64,000 nt of DNA. It comes from Methylococcaceae bacterium (GTDB lineage Bacteria; Pseudomonadota; Gammaproteobacteria; Methylococcales; Methylomonadaceae). Shown piece after piece: positions 26,354 through 35,244 of the stretch. The position numbers and the translations under genes are program-made. Numbering within the stretch: the first letter of the stretch is position 1; each line of letters begins with the position of its first letter. The notes beneath the pieces were generated by a model, which saw only the letters and a program-made list of their open reading frames with translations, searched no databases and was not told the origin of the DNA. The stretch is taken from positions 1 to 64,000 of the forward strand of contig JAUYBL010000033.1 in NCBI GenBank assembly GCA_030693065.1. Reading direction: 5' to 3'.

Positions 26354-27754
26354 TTACTGTTGAGATGTTTGACTAGTTTGGGTAATCAAACGTTGCAATT
26401 CCTCAGAATTTAACCGTTGATTATCCACTTTAAGATAGGCGACGCCATCTTCATGGCGCAATGTGACTTCTTCAATACCGGCAATCTTCAATAATTCAGT
26501 AGCAAATTGACCGGCTTGTTGCTCGGTGAAGCCAGTGATTGAGATTAACAAGTTGGCCCAATAACGCGGTGGCTTCATTGATAACGATAGTAATAGCCAG
26601 CTTAAGGCGGCCAATGCACACATCAAAAACACCGCAGGGGCGCCAAACTGTCCATAACACCAGCCGCCTGCTGCACCGCCGATACCAGCACCTAAAAACT
26701 GCGCGCTGGAATAAATGCCCATAGCGGTACCTTTTAAATCGCCGGGGACAGTTTTAGAAATTAAAGAGGGCAGGGAGGCTTCTAGTAAATTGAAGCCGGT
26801 AAAAAACAGCCACAGAAAACCGATGATGCCAATCAAGCTGTCATGTGTGCCCATCAAACCCAAGTCTGCAAGCACAATCGTAGCAATCGCGCCTATAAAC
26901 ACAGCTTTCATTTTGCGCTTTTTTTCCGCCAGAATAATAAACGGAATCATCGCGGCCATGGAGATAACAAATACCGGCAAATAAACCATCCAATGTTCGG
27001 CGGGTAATAATCCGGCATCTCGCATCAACAACGGCACTACTACAAAGCTGGCGGTCAAAATCAGATGCAACACAAATATGCCGTAATCCAGACGCAGTAA
27101 TTCAGGGTCTTTGATAACGTTAGATAATTGACTGGGTACCAGTTCTGCATCCCGGTGTACTTTAGATTTCTCCGGATTGGGGACAACATAGATAACCACC
27201 AAAATCGCTACAATGCTTAACACAGCAATCAGCCAAAACAAGCCGGAAACACCGATTAAACCGGCAATGATTGGACCGGCAATAATCGCCACACCAAAAG
27301 AAACGCCGATGCTGGCACCGATTAAGGCCATCGCTTTGGTACGATGTACTTCTTGTGTTAAATCGGCCACCAGCGCCATTACCGTGGCGGCGATGGCGCC
27401 CGACCCTTGAATGGCGCGCCCAATTAAAACGCCATAGATGGTTGTTGACATTGCCGCCACCACACTACCGACAAAAAACAGCAACATGCCAATAACGATG
27501 ATATGTTTACGGCCATAGCGATCTGACAAAATACCGAAAGGAATTTGCAATACAACTTGCGTTAAACCATAAATACTGACGGCCAGCCCCATCAAAAACG
27601 GTGTCGATCCTTCAAGTTGCTCAGCAAATAATGACAACACCGGCAAAATTAAAAACAACCCCAACATGCGCAATGCATAAATACTTGCCAGCGACCATGT
27701 CGCTTTTTTTTCCGATGCCGTCATCGGACTGGTAATATCTTGTACCTCAGTCAA
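26354..27754 (-). CDS. YajR-like MFS transporter with C-terminal YAM-like domain
   Basis: This is a major facilitator superfamily transporter with twelve hydrophobic helices. Motif A reads GILSDRYGRKHIIVIG near the N-terminal bundle. The last 65 residues (VTLRHEDGVAYLKVDNQRLN) form a small ferredoxin-like domain like the YAM domain of E. coli YajR. Substrate is unknown. I chose the TTG start at 27754 (466 residues, MTEVQDITSPMTASEKK), because AAAGGAGAAACAGG lies just upstream. An ATG at 27724 has no ribosome site. It probably follows the small membrane gene in one transcript. Confidence 0.88.
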   Translation of the reverse strand: MTEVQDITSPMTASEKKATWSLASIYALRMLGLFLILPVLSLFAEQLEGSTPFLMGLAVSIYGLTQVVLQIPFGILSDRYGRKHIIVIGMLLFFVGSVVAAMSTTIYGVLIGRAIQGSGAIAATVMALVADLTQEVHRTKAMALIGASIGVSFGVAIIAGPIIAGLIGVSGLFWLIAVLSIVAILVVIYVVPNPEKSKVHRDAELVPSQLSNVIKDPELLRLDYGIFVLHLILTASFVVVPLLMRDAGLLPAEHWMVYLPVFVISMAAMIPFIILAEKKRKMKAVFIGAIATIVLADLGLMGTHDSLIGIIGFLWLFFTGFNLLEASLPSLISKTVPGDLKGTAMGIYSSAQFLGAGIGGAAGGWCYGQFGAPAVFLMCALAALSWLLLSLSMKPPRYWANLLISITGFTEQQAGQFATELLKIAGIEEVTLRHEDGVAYLKVDNQRLNSEELQRLITQTSQTSQQ

Positions 27755-27856
27755 AACCTGTTTCTCCTTTAACACAACCGCTTGATAGCGCAAATTTATT
27801 AAGTTGACTGATTATAACAACCTTTGCTGCTTGCACTGGCGCATTTACTAAGTGTT

Positions 27857-28183
27857 TTAGTCAACTAATGTGTTGATTTGCGTTATCAGCTGCATGACTC
27901 CTGTTTGAATGCCCGTCAGAGATAAATTACTTGCCCTAAGCATGCCGACCACACCAACCATAATCCAGAACACATTCAACAAGGTGTAGGCTTTGTCTTT
28001 TTTAAGCAATGAACACCAGGACAGTATCAATGCATCAGTGGTATTAAATGCCCAAACAAACAAAAACGGACTGTCTGGACCCAGCCAGCTAACCAAAGAA
28101 AAACTAAAAATCCGCATTAGCACGCCGAGCATTTCAATGGCGCCGATGTATTTGAAAACGAAAGAATTGAGTGTGCTGATCAT
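27857..28183 (-). CDS. Small membrane protein of unknown function
   Basis: This 108-residue protein has three or four hydrophobic segments, including FSFSLVSWLGPDSPFLFVWA and TLLNVFWIMVGVVGML. The sequence FVWAFNTTDALILSWCSLL suggests a small inner-membrane protein of the type often annotated as CBU_0592-like, but I cannot confirm this. It lies between the ygfX-like gene and the MFS transporter on the same strand. Confidence 0.65.
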   Translation of the reverse strand: MISTLNSFVFKYIGAIEMLGVLMRIFSFSLVSWLGPDSPFLFVWAFNTTDALILSWCSLLKKDKAYTLLNVFWIMVGVVGMLRASNLSLTGIQTGVMQLITQINTLVD

Positions 28184-28245
28184 TCTGAAAATAAGGGTTG
28201 GGGTTTCGGATGTTCGGTATACATGGCCCGTGGCGACTTAAGTGA

Positions 28246-28680
28246 TTATTTATTCTTTGTCGTTTTCAAGCTAACCAGCAGCTGCCGAAAGTCATTTTTA
28301 GGCAACGCATCATGCATTATCAGCAAGGTTTTGATAGCCTTGCGCGATGGAATACTGTCGTATTGGTAGTGAAGAATCACCGCAAAAGTGGTGGTCACTG
28401 TGGTTGTTAAAATTTGCACTGAGGCGAAAGGCTCATCGGCTTCAGAAATTTCCCAGCCTGTCATTTCGCTATATTTTATGTCGGCAAAAGTGGTTTTTAG
28501 TCGCTTGCTAAGGTAGTAAAAATGTATGGCGACAACTGTCAACAAGCTTATTTGTATAGCAATTGCCAAGGCGGTGTAGATACAGGCAGCAGCTGCTAGT
28601 AGATGAATCAGTATTACTACCTGTTTGAGTCGTGTCGAGGATTTAAGTTCCAGCGAAAGTGGCGTTTGTTGCTTATGCAC
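28246..28680 (-). CDS. YgfX/CptA-like membrane protein
   Basis: The protein has 144 residues. An N-terminal basic stretch (SLELKSSTRLKQVVILIH) is followed by two hydrophobic helices (LLAAAACIYTALA, LTVVAIHFYYLS) and a soluble strand-rich domain. This is the layout of YgfX (CptA), the membrane partner encoded next to SdhE in many gammaproteobacteria. Here SdhE is not adjacent. Instead the gene overlaps the end of the large GGDEF-EAL gene by eight bases, and ygfZ lies just beyond on the other strand. Identification is moderate. Confidence 0.6.
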   Translation of the reverse strand: MHKQQTPLSLELKSSTRLKQVVILIHLLAAAACIYTALAIAIQISLLTVVAIHFYYLSKRLKTTFADIKYSEMTGWEISEADEPFASVQILTTTVTTTFAVILHYQYDSIPSRKAIKTLLIMHDALPKNDFRQLLVSLKTTKNK

Positions 28681-31522
28681 TGTCTACGGCGTCTTTGGCC
28701 TGATGAGTCCGGACAAATGCGACAAACTGTTCGGCAGGCAAAGGTTTACTGAATAAATATCCCTGCACTTCATCACAACCATTTTCACGTAAAAATGCCA
28801 ATTGGCCTTCAGTTTCTACGCCTTCAGCAATAGTTTTAAAACCCAAGCTACGAGATAAATTGATTATCGCGATGACGATGGCGCGATCTTCAGGGTCTTC
28901 TGTAATATCGCTGACGAAAGATCGGTCAATTTTAAGTTTGTAGATCTTGAAGCGTTTTAGATAACTGAGCGAAGAATAGCCAGTGCCGAAATCGTCAACC
29001 GACATGCGAATACCTCGGGCATGCAGATTGTCCATGATTTTTATAGCTGAGACCGGATCATCCATAGCGACGCCTTCGGTTAATTCCAGTTCAAGCGTGT
29101 CTGGTGGCAGTTGTAGTTCATTTAGAATGGCTGAGATTAAATCTGGCAACCGGGTATGACGAAATTGTATGGCGGATAGATTTACTGCTATGGCCATCGG
29201 CGCAAGTCCATTTTCGATCCAATGTTTATAGGTCTTGAGGGCGGTGCGTAACACCCAAGTTCCGATGGACATAATCTGTCCGCTGTTTTCTGCAATCGGG
29301 ATGAATTCAGCCGGTGAAATTATGCCTAATTCGGGATGGTGCCAACGCACCAGGGCTTCAGCACCGATAATCCGGCCGCTGTGAATACAAAACTGCGGCT
29401 GATAATGTACCTGTAATTGCTCTAGCTCTAAAGCTCGACGCAAGGCATTTTCCAGAAGCAGCGCGCGCGCCGAATTTGCCTGCATCTCTGGGCTATAAAA
29501 CCGAAAGCCGTTGCGGCCTTCGTGTTTAGCACGATACATCGCCGCATCAGCACGTTGTGCCAAGGTCTGAAAATCATGCCCATCATTAGGGTACATCGCG
29601 ATGCCTATAGATGGTGTAACCACCAGTTCGTGTGTGTCAATAATGTAGGGTTCACTCAGACCCGCGAGTAATTTGTCAGCTACATGCGCGGCACCAGACG
29701 CATCCGTATCCAATAGAATCAAGATGAATTCATCACCGCCGGGACGGGCGACTGTATCCTCTTCGCGGACTGCAGACTTCATGCGTTGTGCTGCTTTGAT
29801 CAGTAATTGATCGCCGATGCTGTGACCCAGAGTGTCGTTGATATTTTTGAAATGATCCAGATCAAGAAACATCAATACTAATGGCGTGTGATTACGCATT
29901 GAGACACTGATGGCTTGACTGACGCGATCTGAAAGCAGACTGCGATTCGGCAAATCAGTGAGAGTGTCATAGTATGCAAGTTTGCTGATATCGGCTTCAG
30001 CTTGTTTGCGTTCGGTAATGTCTGAGGCGATACCATCTAGGCGAAGCAAATTGCCACCGGTATCACATACTCGCCAGGCATGGTCGCTAATCCAATGCAC
30101 ATCACCATTGTCATGAACAACGCGATATTCGGCGTCGCATTTGCCTTGAACGCGAATTGCTTGGTCATAAGCTAAGGCAATATCCCTATCGTCGGGATGT
30201 ACTGTTTGCAGCCATAGGCCCGGATGTTCAAAAAAGTCTTTAACTGATTTGCCAAAGACTATTTCAGCGGCTGCATTGAGAAAAATTACTTGATGCGTAT
30301 TGGCATCCACCGACCAAATTACCTGATCGATATTATTGACAATACCGTCCATTCTGGCGCGCGTTTGTTTTAATTCGTCCGTCAATGCCAGGCGCTGACG
30401 GTCCTGCTCAAAGCGATCAATGGCATAGCTAATATCCATTGTCATTTCCAGCAACAAGTTTTGCACCGGCGCATCAAAGGCATGGGCTTCACCTGCGTAT
30501 ACATTCAAACTGCCAGTCACTAAACCGTTACGATGTAATGGTAACGACGCCGAACTACCCCAGCCGAACCTTTGGCCATCTTCATGCCAATGCTCGGTTA
30601 TTGGGTCATTAAGAAAATCTTGGCACCAAAAAGGCCGATCATTGCGTATAGAAATGCCGGTAGGGCCTTGGGAAAAAAGATTGTTTCCATCAACGGATAG
30701 TTGAATGTCTTGTAAGTATTCAGTACCTTCACCAAAGCTAGCGACCGGAATAACACGTTGGCTCTCAGTATCAATAATGCCTATCCAAGCCATTTTCATC
30801 TGGCCAAAGTTAACGGCATCACGGCAGATTTGCGGAAATAATTCGGCTTCGTTGTTGCAGCGCACAATGGCTTGATTACATTGGCTTAGGGCTGCGTAGA
30901 GATTCGATAAGCGTTGCAGTTGAGTTTCGGTTTGTTTACGGGCTGTGATGTCCAGGCAATAGCCTATATAACCGATGAATTCACCTGCAGCGTTATAGCG
31001 CGGGCGGCCATCATCTTGTATCCAGCGATAATTGCCATCATGCCGACGTAAACGGTAATCCATGGAAAAAGCTTGATGATTATCAAACGCTTGCGCATAA
31101 ATCGATAGGCAATGTTTAATGTCATCGGGATGTATGCCTTCAGTCCAACCGTTGCCTAATTCCTGTTCCATACTGCGACCGGTAAAATCCAGCCAAACTT
31201 TATTAAAGTAATCACATTGTTTGTCAGCTCCGGCTGTCCAGACTAACGCTGGTCCCGAGTCAGCAAGGTTGCGGTAATTAACCTCACTTTCAAGTAAACG
31301 ATGTTCGTTAAGGGCACGCACATGGTGATCGTACTTTAATAACGAAAACAATAGAGCGCTTGTGGATACAACAAAAAATAAGCCCTTAGCTATCTCGATT
31401 TGGTTTTGTACTACTGAGTCGGCAACTGTGAAGCTTAGTAAACTGCTGAATGTGACAATCCAAAGGGCAGCAAGAATTGCGTAAAGTAAGCTTATGCGAA
31501 TGGGGTTAAGTTGTTTAGGCAT
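28673..31522 (-). CDS. PAS/GAF-linked GGDEF-EAL cyclic-di-GMP protein
   Basis: This 949-residue signalling protein is membrane-anchored by two hydrophobic segments at the N terminus. A PAS domain (residues about 85-195), a GAF domain (205-370) and a second PAS domain (385-510) come next. GGDEF near residue 596 (ARPGGDEF, with an RxxD inhibitory site REED five residues before it) is followed by an EAL domain from about residue 720. EALVRWHHP, ELTEGVAM, DDFGTGYSSLSYLKR and EGVETEGQ are all intact. Both cyclase and phosphodiesterase sites look competent, so net activity cannot be predicted. It is the first gene of a run with the ygfX-like gene. Confidence 0.93.
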   Translation of the reverse strand: MPKQLNPIRISLLYAILAALWIVTFSSLLSFTVADSVVQNQIEIAKGLFFVVSTSALLFSLLKYDHHVRALNEHRLLESEVNYRNLADSGPALVWTAGADKQCDYFNKVWLDFTGRSMEQELGNGWTEGIHPDDIKHCLSIYAQAFDNHQAFSMDYRLRRHDGNYRWIQDDGRPRYNAAGEFIGYIGYCLDITARKQTETQLQRLSNLYAALSQCNQAIVRCNNEAELFPQICRDAVNFGQMKMAWIGIIDTESQRVIPVASFGEGTEYLQDIQLSVDGNNLFSQGPTGISIRNDRPFWCQDFLNDPITEHWHEDGQRFGWGSSASLPLHRNGLVTGSLNVYAGEAHAFDAPVQNLLLEMTMDISYAIDRFEQDRQRLALTDELKQTRARMDGIVNNIDQVIWSVDANTHQVIFLNAAAEIVFGKSVKDFFEHPGLWLQTVHPDDRDIALAYDQAIRVQGKCDAEYRVVHDNGDVHWISDHAWRVCDTGGNLLRLDGIASDITERKQAEADISKLAYYDTLTDLPNRSLLSDRVSQAISVSMRNHTPLVLMFLDLDHFKNINDTLGHSIGDQLLIKAAQRMKSAVREEDTVARPGGDEFILILLDTDASGAAHVADKLLAGLSEPYIIDTHELVVTPSIGIAMYPNDGHDFQTLAQRADAAMYRAKHEGRNGFRFYSPEMQANSARALLLENALRRALELEQLQVHYQPQFCIHSGRIIGAEALVRWHHPELGIISPAEFIPIAENSGQIMSIGTWVLRTALKTYKHWIENGLAPMAIAVNLSAIQFRHTRLPDLISAILNELQLPPDTLELELTEGVAMDDPVSAIKIMDNLHARGIRMSVDDFGTGYSSLSYLKRFKIYKLKIDRSFVSDITEDPEDRAIVIAIINLSRSLGFKTIAEGVETEGQLAFLRENGCDEVQGYLFSKPLPAEQFVAFVRTHQAKDAVDSA

Positions 31523-31708
31523 GTGGTTGTTGGTTTTGGCCCCTAGTTAATATCTTGCAGAGATTATTTAGACTTTAGATTCGATTCGTCATTGAATTTC
31601 ATAATAGCACAATGAGTAAGTGGGATTGGCAGCGCTGGTGAGTCGACATCAATGCAGCTAAACAACGATATAATCTAGTATCAATTCAACAATTTATTTT
31701 GAACAGTT

Positions 31709-32677
31709 ATGAATCCAGATTGGAAAGCATTTCTTCTTGCTCAACACAGTGTCCTTATTGACGAAAACGGTGTTAATTTACCTACGACTGAGGAAAAGTA
31801 TCTTTGTCCACTGGCTCATTTAGGTGTGATAACTATAGCGGGTAAAGATGCGGTAAGTTTTTTACAAGGCCAGATCACTTGCAATGTGCATGACATTACC
31901 GATAACAAAAGCACTTTAGGCGCTATCTGCAATCCTAAAGGCCGAGTTATTACGACCTTTTTATTAGTCAAACGTGATGAGGGATATTTACTTGTTTTGC
32001 CATTAGTTTTGCTGGAGACGCTTAAAAAGCGTTTGCAAATGTATGTAATGCGCGCTGCGGTAACCTTGAGCGATAGTTCTGATGAGCTTTGTTTAGTAGG
32101 CTACTGTCAGCTTGATGTTAAGACGTCGACAAATGATCAATTCGGCAACACCTCTCGTCAACAAAATCGATTAACGATTGATCTTTCCCGTGAAGTCAAT
32201 CGCCAGCTGTTGATTACCGATGCAGAAGATGCGCAACTCTTTTGGCTGGAACAAACCAGTGAACATGGTTATCAATCTGCAGATTCGGAAGTTTGGCGGA
32301 CATTGGACATCATCGACGGCATTCCCTGGCTGACGACGGAAACCTCTGAAGAATATATTCCGCAAATGTTGAATCTGGATACGCTGGGAGGTATTAGCTT
32401 TACTAAAGGCTGTTATACCGGGCAGGAAATCGTCGCGCGGACCCATTATCTAGGTAAATCCAAAAGGCAGATGTTTGTTGCGGAATGTGACTTGACTGAA
32501 CCGCCGGCGGCCAATACCGCTATCATCGACGAAAGCACTGGTGAGTCAGTGCCTGCAGGTCATGTGCTGCAGGCGCAAGCCAGTCAACGCGGTTGTAACA
32601 TGCTGGTGGTTTTATCGGTATCCGAAACCGGCATTTATCAGCTTAAGATTGATGGCAAGGACATCAGGCTGTTATAG
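31709..32677 (+). CDS. ygfZ: Folate-binding tRNA-modifying protein YgfZ
   Basis: YgfZ is a folate-dependent protein supporting Fe-S enzyme repair and MiaB-dependent tRNA modification. The 322 residues contain the signature KGCYTGQEIVART near residue 233, with its essential Cys, and the GcvT-like fold (FLQGQITCNVHDI, GAICNPKGRVITTF). It is divergent from the large GGDEF-EAL gene. TATAAT at 31669-31674 could be its -10, but no good -35 is at the right distance. SdhE is not encoded nearby. Confidence 0.93.
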   Translation: MNPDWKAFLLAQHSVLIDENGVNLPTTEEKYLCPLAHLGVITIAGKDAVSFLQGQITCNVHDITDNKSTLGAICNPKGRVITTFLLVKRDEGYLLVLPLVLLETLKKRLQMYVMRAAVTLSDSSDELCLVGYCQLDVKTSTNDQFGNTSRQQNRLTIDLSREVNRQLLITDAEDAQLFWLEQTSEHGYQSADSEVWRTLDIIDGIPWLTTETSEEYIPQMLNLDTLGGISFTKGCYTGQEIVARTHYLGKSKRQMFVAECDLTEPPAANTAIIDESTGESVPAGHVLQAQASQRGCNMLVVLSVSETGIYQLKIDGKDIRLL

Positions 32678-32686
32678 CCTTAATCA

Positions 32687-33775
32687 CTAATGCCTAGATT
32701 CCCCAGTGAGTCTAAGTTTGGTTTTACGGTATAAATGCGGTAACAGTAAATACCATGGCATTTTTAACCAATGCGACCGGACAAACAGCAGCCAACGGGC
32801 AGTGCCGGTCCAGCGGTCATTGCAGCTGACATGATCTGGCTGTAGCGCTCGCAAAAACAGCGCATCCATCCAGCGTTGTTTTATCGGGCCGGGTAAATGT
32901 GTTGAAGTGCCGCTAATGACATAAGCCGGTATGGGTGTTTGCAGAATGAGCCGGGTATAACGTAGCGCATAATGCAATGAAGTTTGCTGTTTTAACGCCA
33001 CTGCGCGTTGCAGCAAATGCCTCCAGAAATTTTCTTGTACCGAAAATTCCTGCAACAGTAAGTGTAAATCGGTCAAATCTCGAAAGCCTTGTTCAAACTC
33101 TCCGCCGTAAAATAAATGCGCCGCGCTATGTAGGATGCGATCTTCCGGAGCCAGCACCCAATTGTCAGTTCCGGGTATGTTGATGGCATTGTTTAATAAA
33201 ACGTTAGCATCCGGGCTAAAAGCGCAGGTTCTTGGCAAGATATTGTGATGCACATCAATAGAACTCTGGCGTTTTAGATGTCGTAATGGCGGGATTTCAT
33301 GCATCCATTCTCGATAATATTTCTGGTCATAAACATCAAAGGTACTGGTCATCCAGCCTGCTTTGATCAATGCCAGCTCAACATCCTCTATCGCTGGTTC
33401 AGGTACTAAAATATCAACATCAGAAAAAACCCGGCCCTTGCTGGCAAGATTATCGGCAAGGTAATAAGCCGAACCTTTTAAAAAAATAACCGGGACGTTG
33501 AGTTGCTGTAGTGCTTGTTTGATACATTGAATTTCTCTATCTAATGAGATGGTGAAACGTTGTGCATAGACCTTTGCAGACTGTAAGTGGTTGCGAGGCT
33601 GCTCGGGTACGTTGTCCAGTATATTTAGATCTTCAAGCAATACCGCCAATCTTGTCAGCACGTTAGCTCGGCGGGCTTGGCGAATCAATAAGTCCCACTC
33701 AGTTAAAGCAAGTGTTAATGCCAATTCAGGCTTGATGATGATTTTTGCCAGCAGAGAAGGGTAGGTTAATGACAT
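32687..33775 (-). CDS. Nucleotidyltransferase family protein (PF14907-like)
   Basis: This 362-residue protein belongs to the NTP_transf_5 group. The nucleotidyltransferase core shows VIFLKGSAYYLADNLASKG and then FSDVDILVPE, the expected D-x-D metal motif, near residues 118-128. A later IDVHHNILPR is also typical. Members often accompany PEP-CTERM/EPS gene sets, but this one is isolated. The acceptor substrate is unknown. It is convergent with ygfZ, with a nine-base gap. Confidence 0.82.
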   Translation of the reverse strand: MSLTYPSLLAKIIIKPELALTLALTEWDLLIRQARRANVLTRLAVLLEDLNILDNVPEQPRNHLQSAKVYAQRFTISLDREIQCIKQALQQLNVPVIFLKGSAYYLADNLASKGRVFSDVDILVPEPAIEDVELALIKAGWMTSTFDVYDQKYYREWMHEIPPLRHLKRQSSIDVHHNILPRTCAFSPDANVLLNNAINIPGTDNWVLAPEDRILHSAAHLFYGGEFEQGFRDLTDLHLLLQEFSVQENFWRHLLQRAVALKQQTSLHYALRYTRLILQTPIPAYVISGTSTHLPGPIKQRWMDALFLRALQPDHVSCNDRWTGTARWLLFVRSHWLKMPWYLLLPHLYRKTKLRLTGESRH

Positions 33776-33919
33776 CGGTGTAATTAGTTGAGAAAAATTA
33801 AGTGCGCCATTTTACGACAATCCGAGTCAATCAATCGCAAGATGTTAAACTTAAACGGGTGTATCTATAACCCCGCGTGAATTGACATAACCACTTTCTA
33901 TTTAAAGAGAACCGTAAAA

Positions 33920-34246
33920 ATGACAACATTACCTCCTAAGACCTGTTCAGTAGAACGCCTAGTGACTCATCCCAAACTGGTTGCAGCCGCCCTTGCCGGC
34001 AGTAAAACTCAACAGCGTCGCGATGGTGTTTATGGTTATCCGGGTGAGGAATTTGATCTGGAAGGCGTCACTTTTGTGGTTACCGATTTACAGCGCGAGC
34101 GCTTAGGCGATATGACCGATGAGCATGCTAAAGCGGAAGGTTATCCAAGTTTAGCGTTGTACCGTGACATTATTTTGAAGATGCATGCGGGCATGACTTG
34201 GAATGAAGATGCATTGGTCTGGGTACATAGCTTTGCCATTAAATAA
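33920..34246 (+). CDS. ASCH-domain protein
   Basis: This 108-residue soluble protein resembles the ASCH/YqfB fold, which binds RNA or nucleosides. The segments LAGSKTQQRRDGVYGYPG and TFVVTDLQRERLGDMTDEHAKAEGY fit the family's first strand and the conserved R..L..hT..hA..EGY pattern. A good ribosome site (AAAGAGAACC) precedes the ATG. It is monocistronic, and function is unknown. Confidence 0.75.
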   Translation: MTTLPPKTCSVERLVTHPKLVAAALAGSKTQQRRDGVYGYPGEEFDLEGVTFVVTDLQRERLGDMTDEHAKAEGYPSLALYRDIILKMHAGMTWNEDALVWVHSFAIK

Positions 34247-34323
34247 GACGGCTAAATAGTCCAGAGGGGCTGAGGACATATAACTATCCCTACCAGCCAC
34301 TCTGAAGCCAATTTAAAAAATGG

Positions 34324-35199
34324 TTAAATTATTGTTTTTACTGCTGTTGCCAGCAAGTCATCGAGCTGAATACAGGATGTGGAATGGTCAATACTGTCGG
34401 TAGTCCAAACAGCTTTAATTCCAGCCGCCAAAATATGCGCTTCAGCATCATCGCAAAACAGGGCATGCGTCACTAGTGCATACACGGCATTTACCCCCCG
34501 AGCCTGCAAATGCCCAGCCGCTTTACTTATCGTTCTACCGGTACTGGCCATGTCATCGATGATAATGACGGGTTTATCTGCATAATCGTATAGCGGTAAA
34601 ACCATCGCCACCTGCTTATCGCCCTGTCTGTTTTTATCGGCAATCAGATAGTCAAAACCTGTTTGCTTGGCAATACCAGCAACCCATTGTTTGGATTCGC
34701 TGTCCGGTCCCAATAAAATCGCGTTAGCAAATTTTTGTTTTAAAAACGCAGCAATTGCATCGGTAGCAGTAAGGCTAATGGCGTTTTTGATCGGGATGGC
34801 TTGATTTAATGACGAGATACGATGCAAATGAGGATCTACCGTTAATACATCGTCGAACAAACTGGCCAGTAATTTCCCGATGATACGTTGGCTGACCGCT
34901 TCACCGGGGCGGTTGGCAATATCTTGGCGCATGTAGCTTAAATAGGGAGCGACCAGGGTAACCCGTTTTGCTCCCAACTCGCGCGCAGTAGTGGCAGCCA
35001 ACAATAATTCTATTAACTTGTCGTTAGGCTGGTTAAGGCTGCGACAGATGATGACATGATCCGGCAATGATGGCGGTAATCGCACCAGGCTTTCACTATC
35101 CGGGAAATGGTGCAGGGTGATTTCAGCCAACGGCACAATCAGGCGATCAGCCAAGCGTTGTGCTTGCTTTAGATAATCAGGGAAGGCGAGTATTAGCAT
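34324..35199 (-). CDS. Ribose-phosphate pyrophosphokinase family enzyme
   Basis: This is a PRPP synthetase-like enzyme of 291 residues, slightly shorter than canonical Prs (about 315). The PRPP-binding loop VIIIDDMASTGRTI is near residues 206-219. The N-terminal half shows LPDHVIICRSLNQPNDKLIEL and the flexible-loop region APYLSYMRQD. It lies 45 bases after the AMP-phosphorylase-like gene on the same strand. In that context it may cycle ribose phosphates from nucleotides rather than serve as the housekeeping Prs. Confidence 0.88.
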   Translation of the reverse strand: MLILAFPDYLKQAQRLADRLIVPLAEITLHHFPDSESLVRLPPSLPDHVIICRSLNQPNDKLIELLLAATTARELGAKRVTLVAPYLSYMRQDIANRPGEAVSQRIIGKLLASLFDDVLTVDPHLHRISSLNQAIPIKNAISLTATDAIAAFLKQKFANAILLGPDSESKQWVAGIAKQTGFDYLIADKNRQGDKQVAMVLPLYDYADKPVIIIDDMASTGRTISKAAGHLQARGVNAVYALVTHALFCDDAEAHILAAGIKAVWTTDSIDHSTSCIQLDDLLATAVKTII

Positions 35200-35244
35200 G
35201 GTTTCCTCGTTCCCACGAGCGCGAGGGAATCAGTGATTTTTGTA

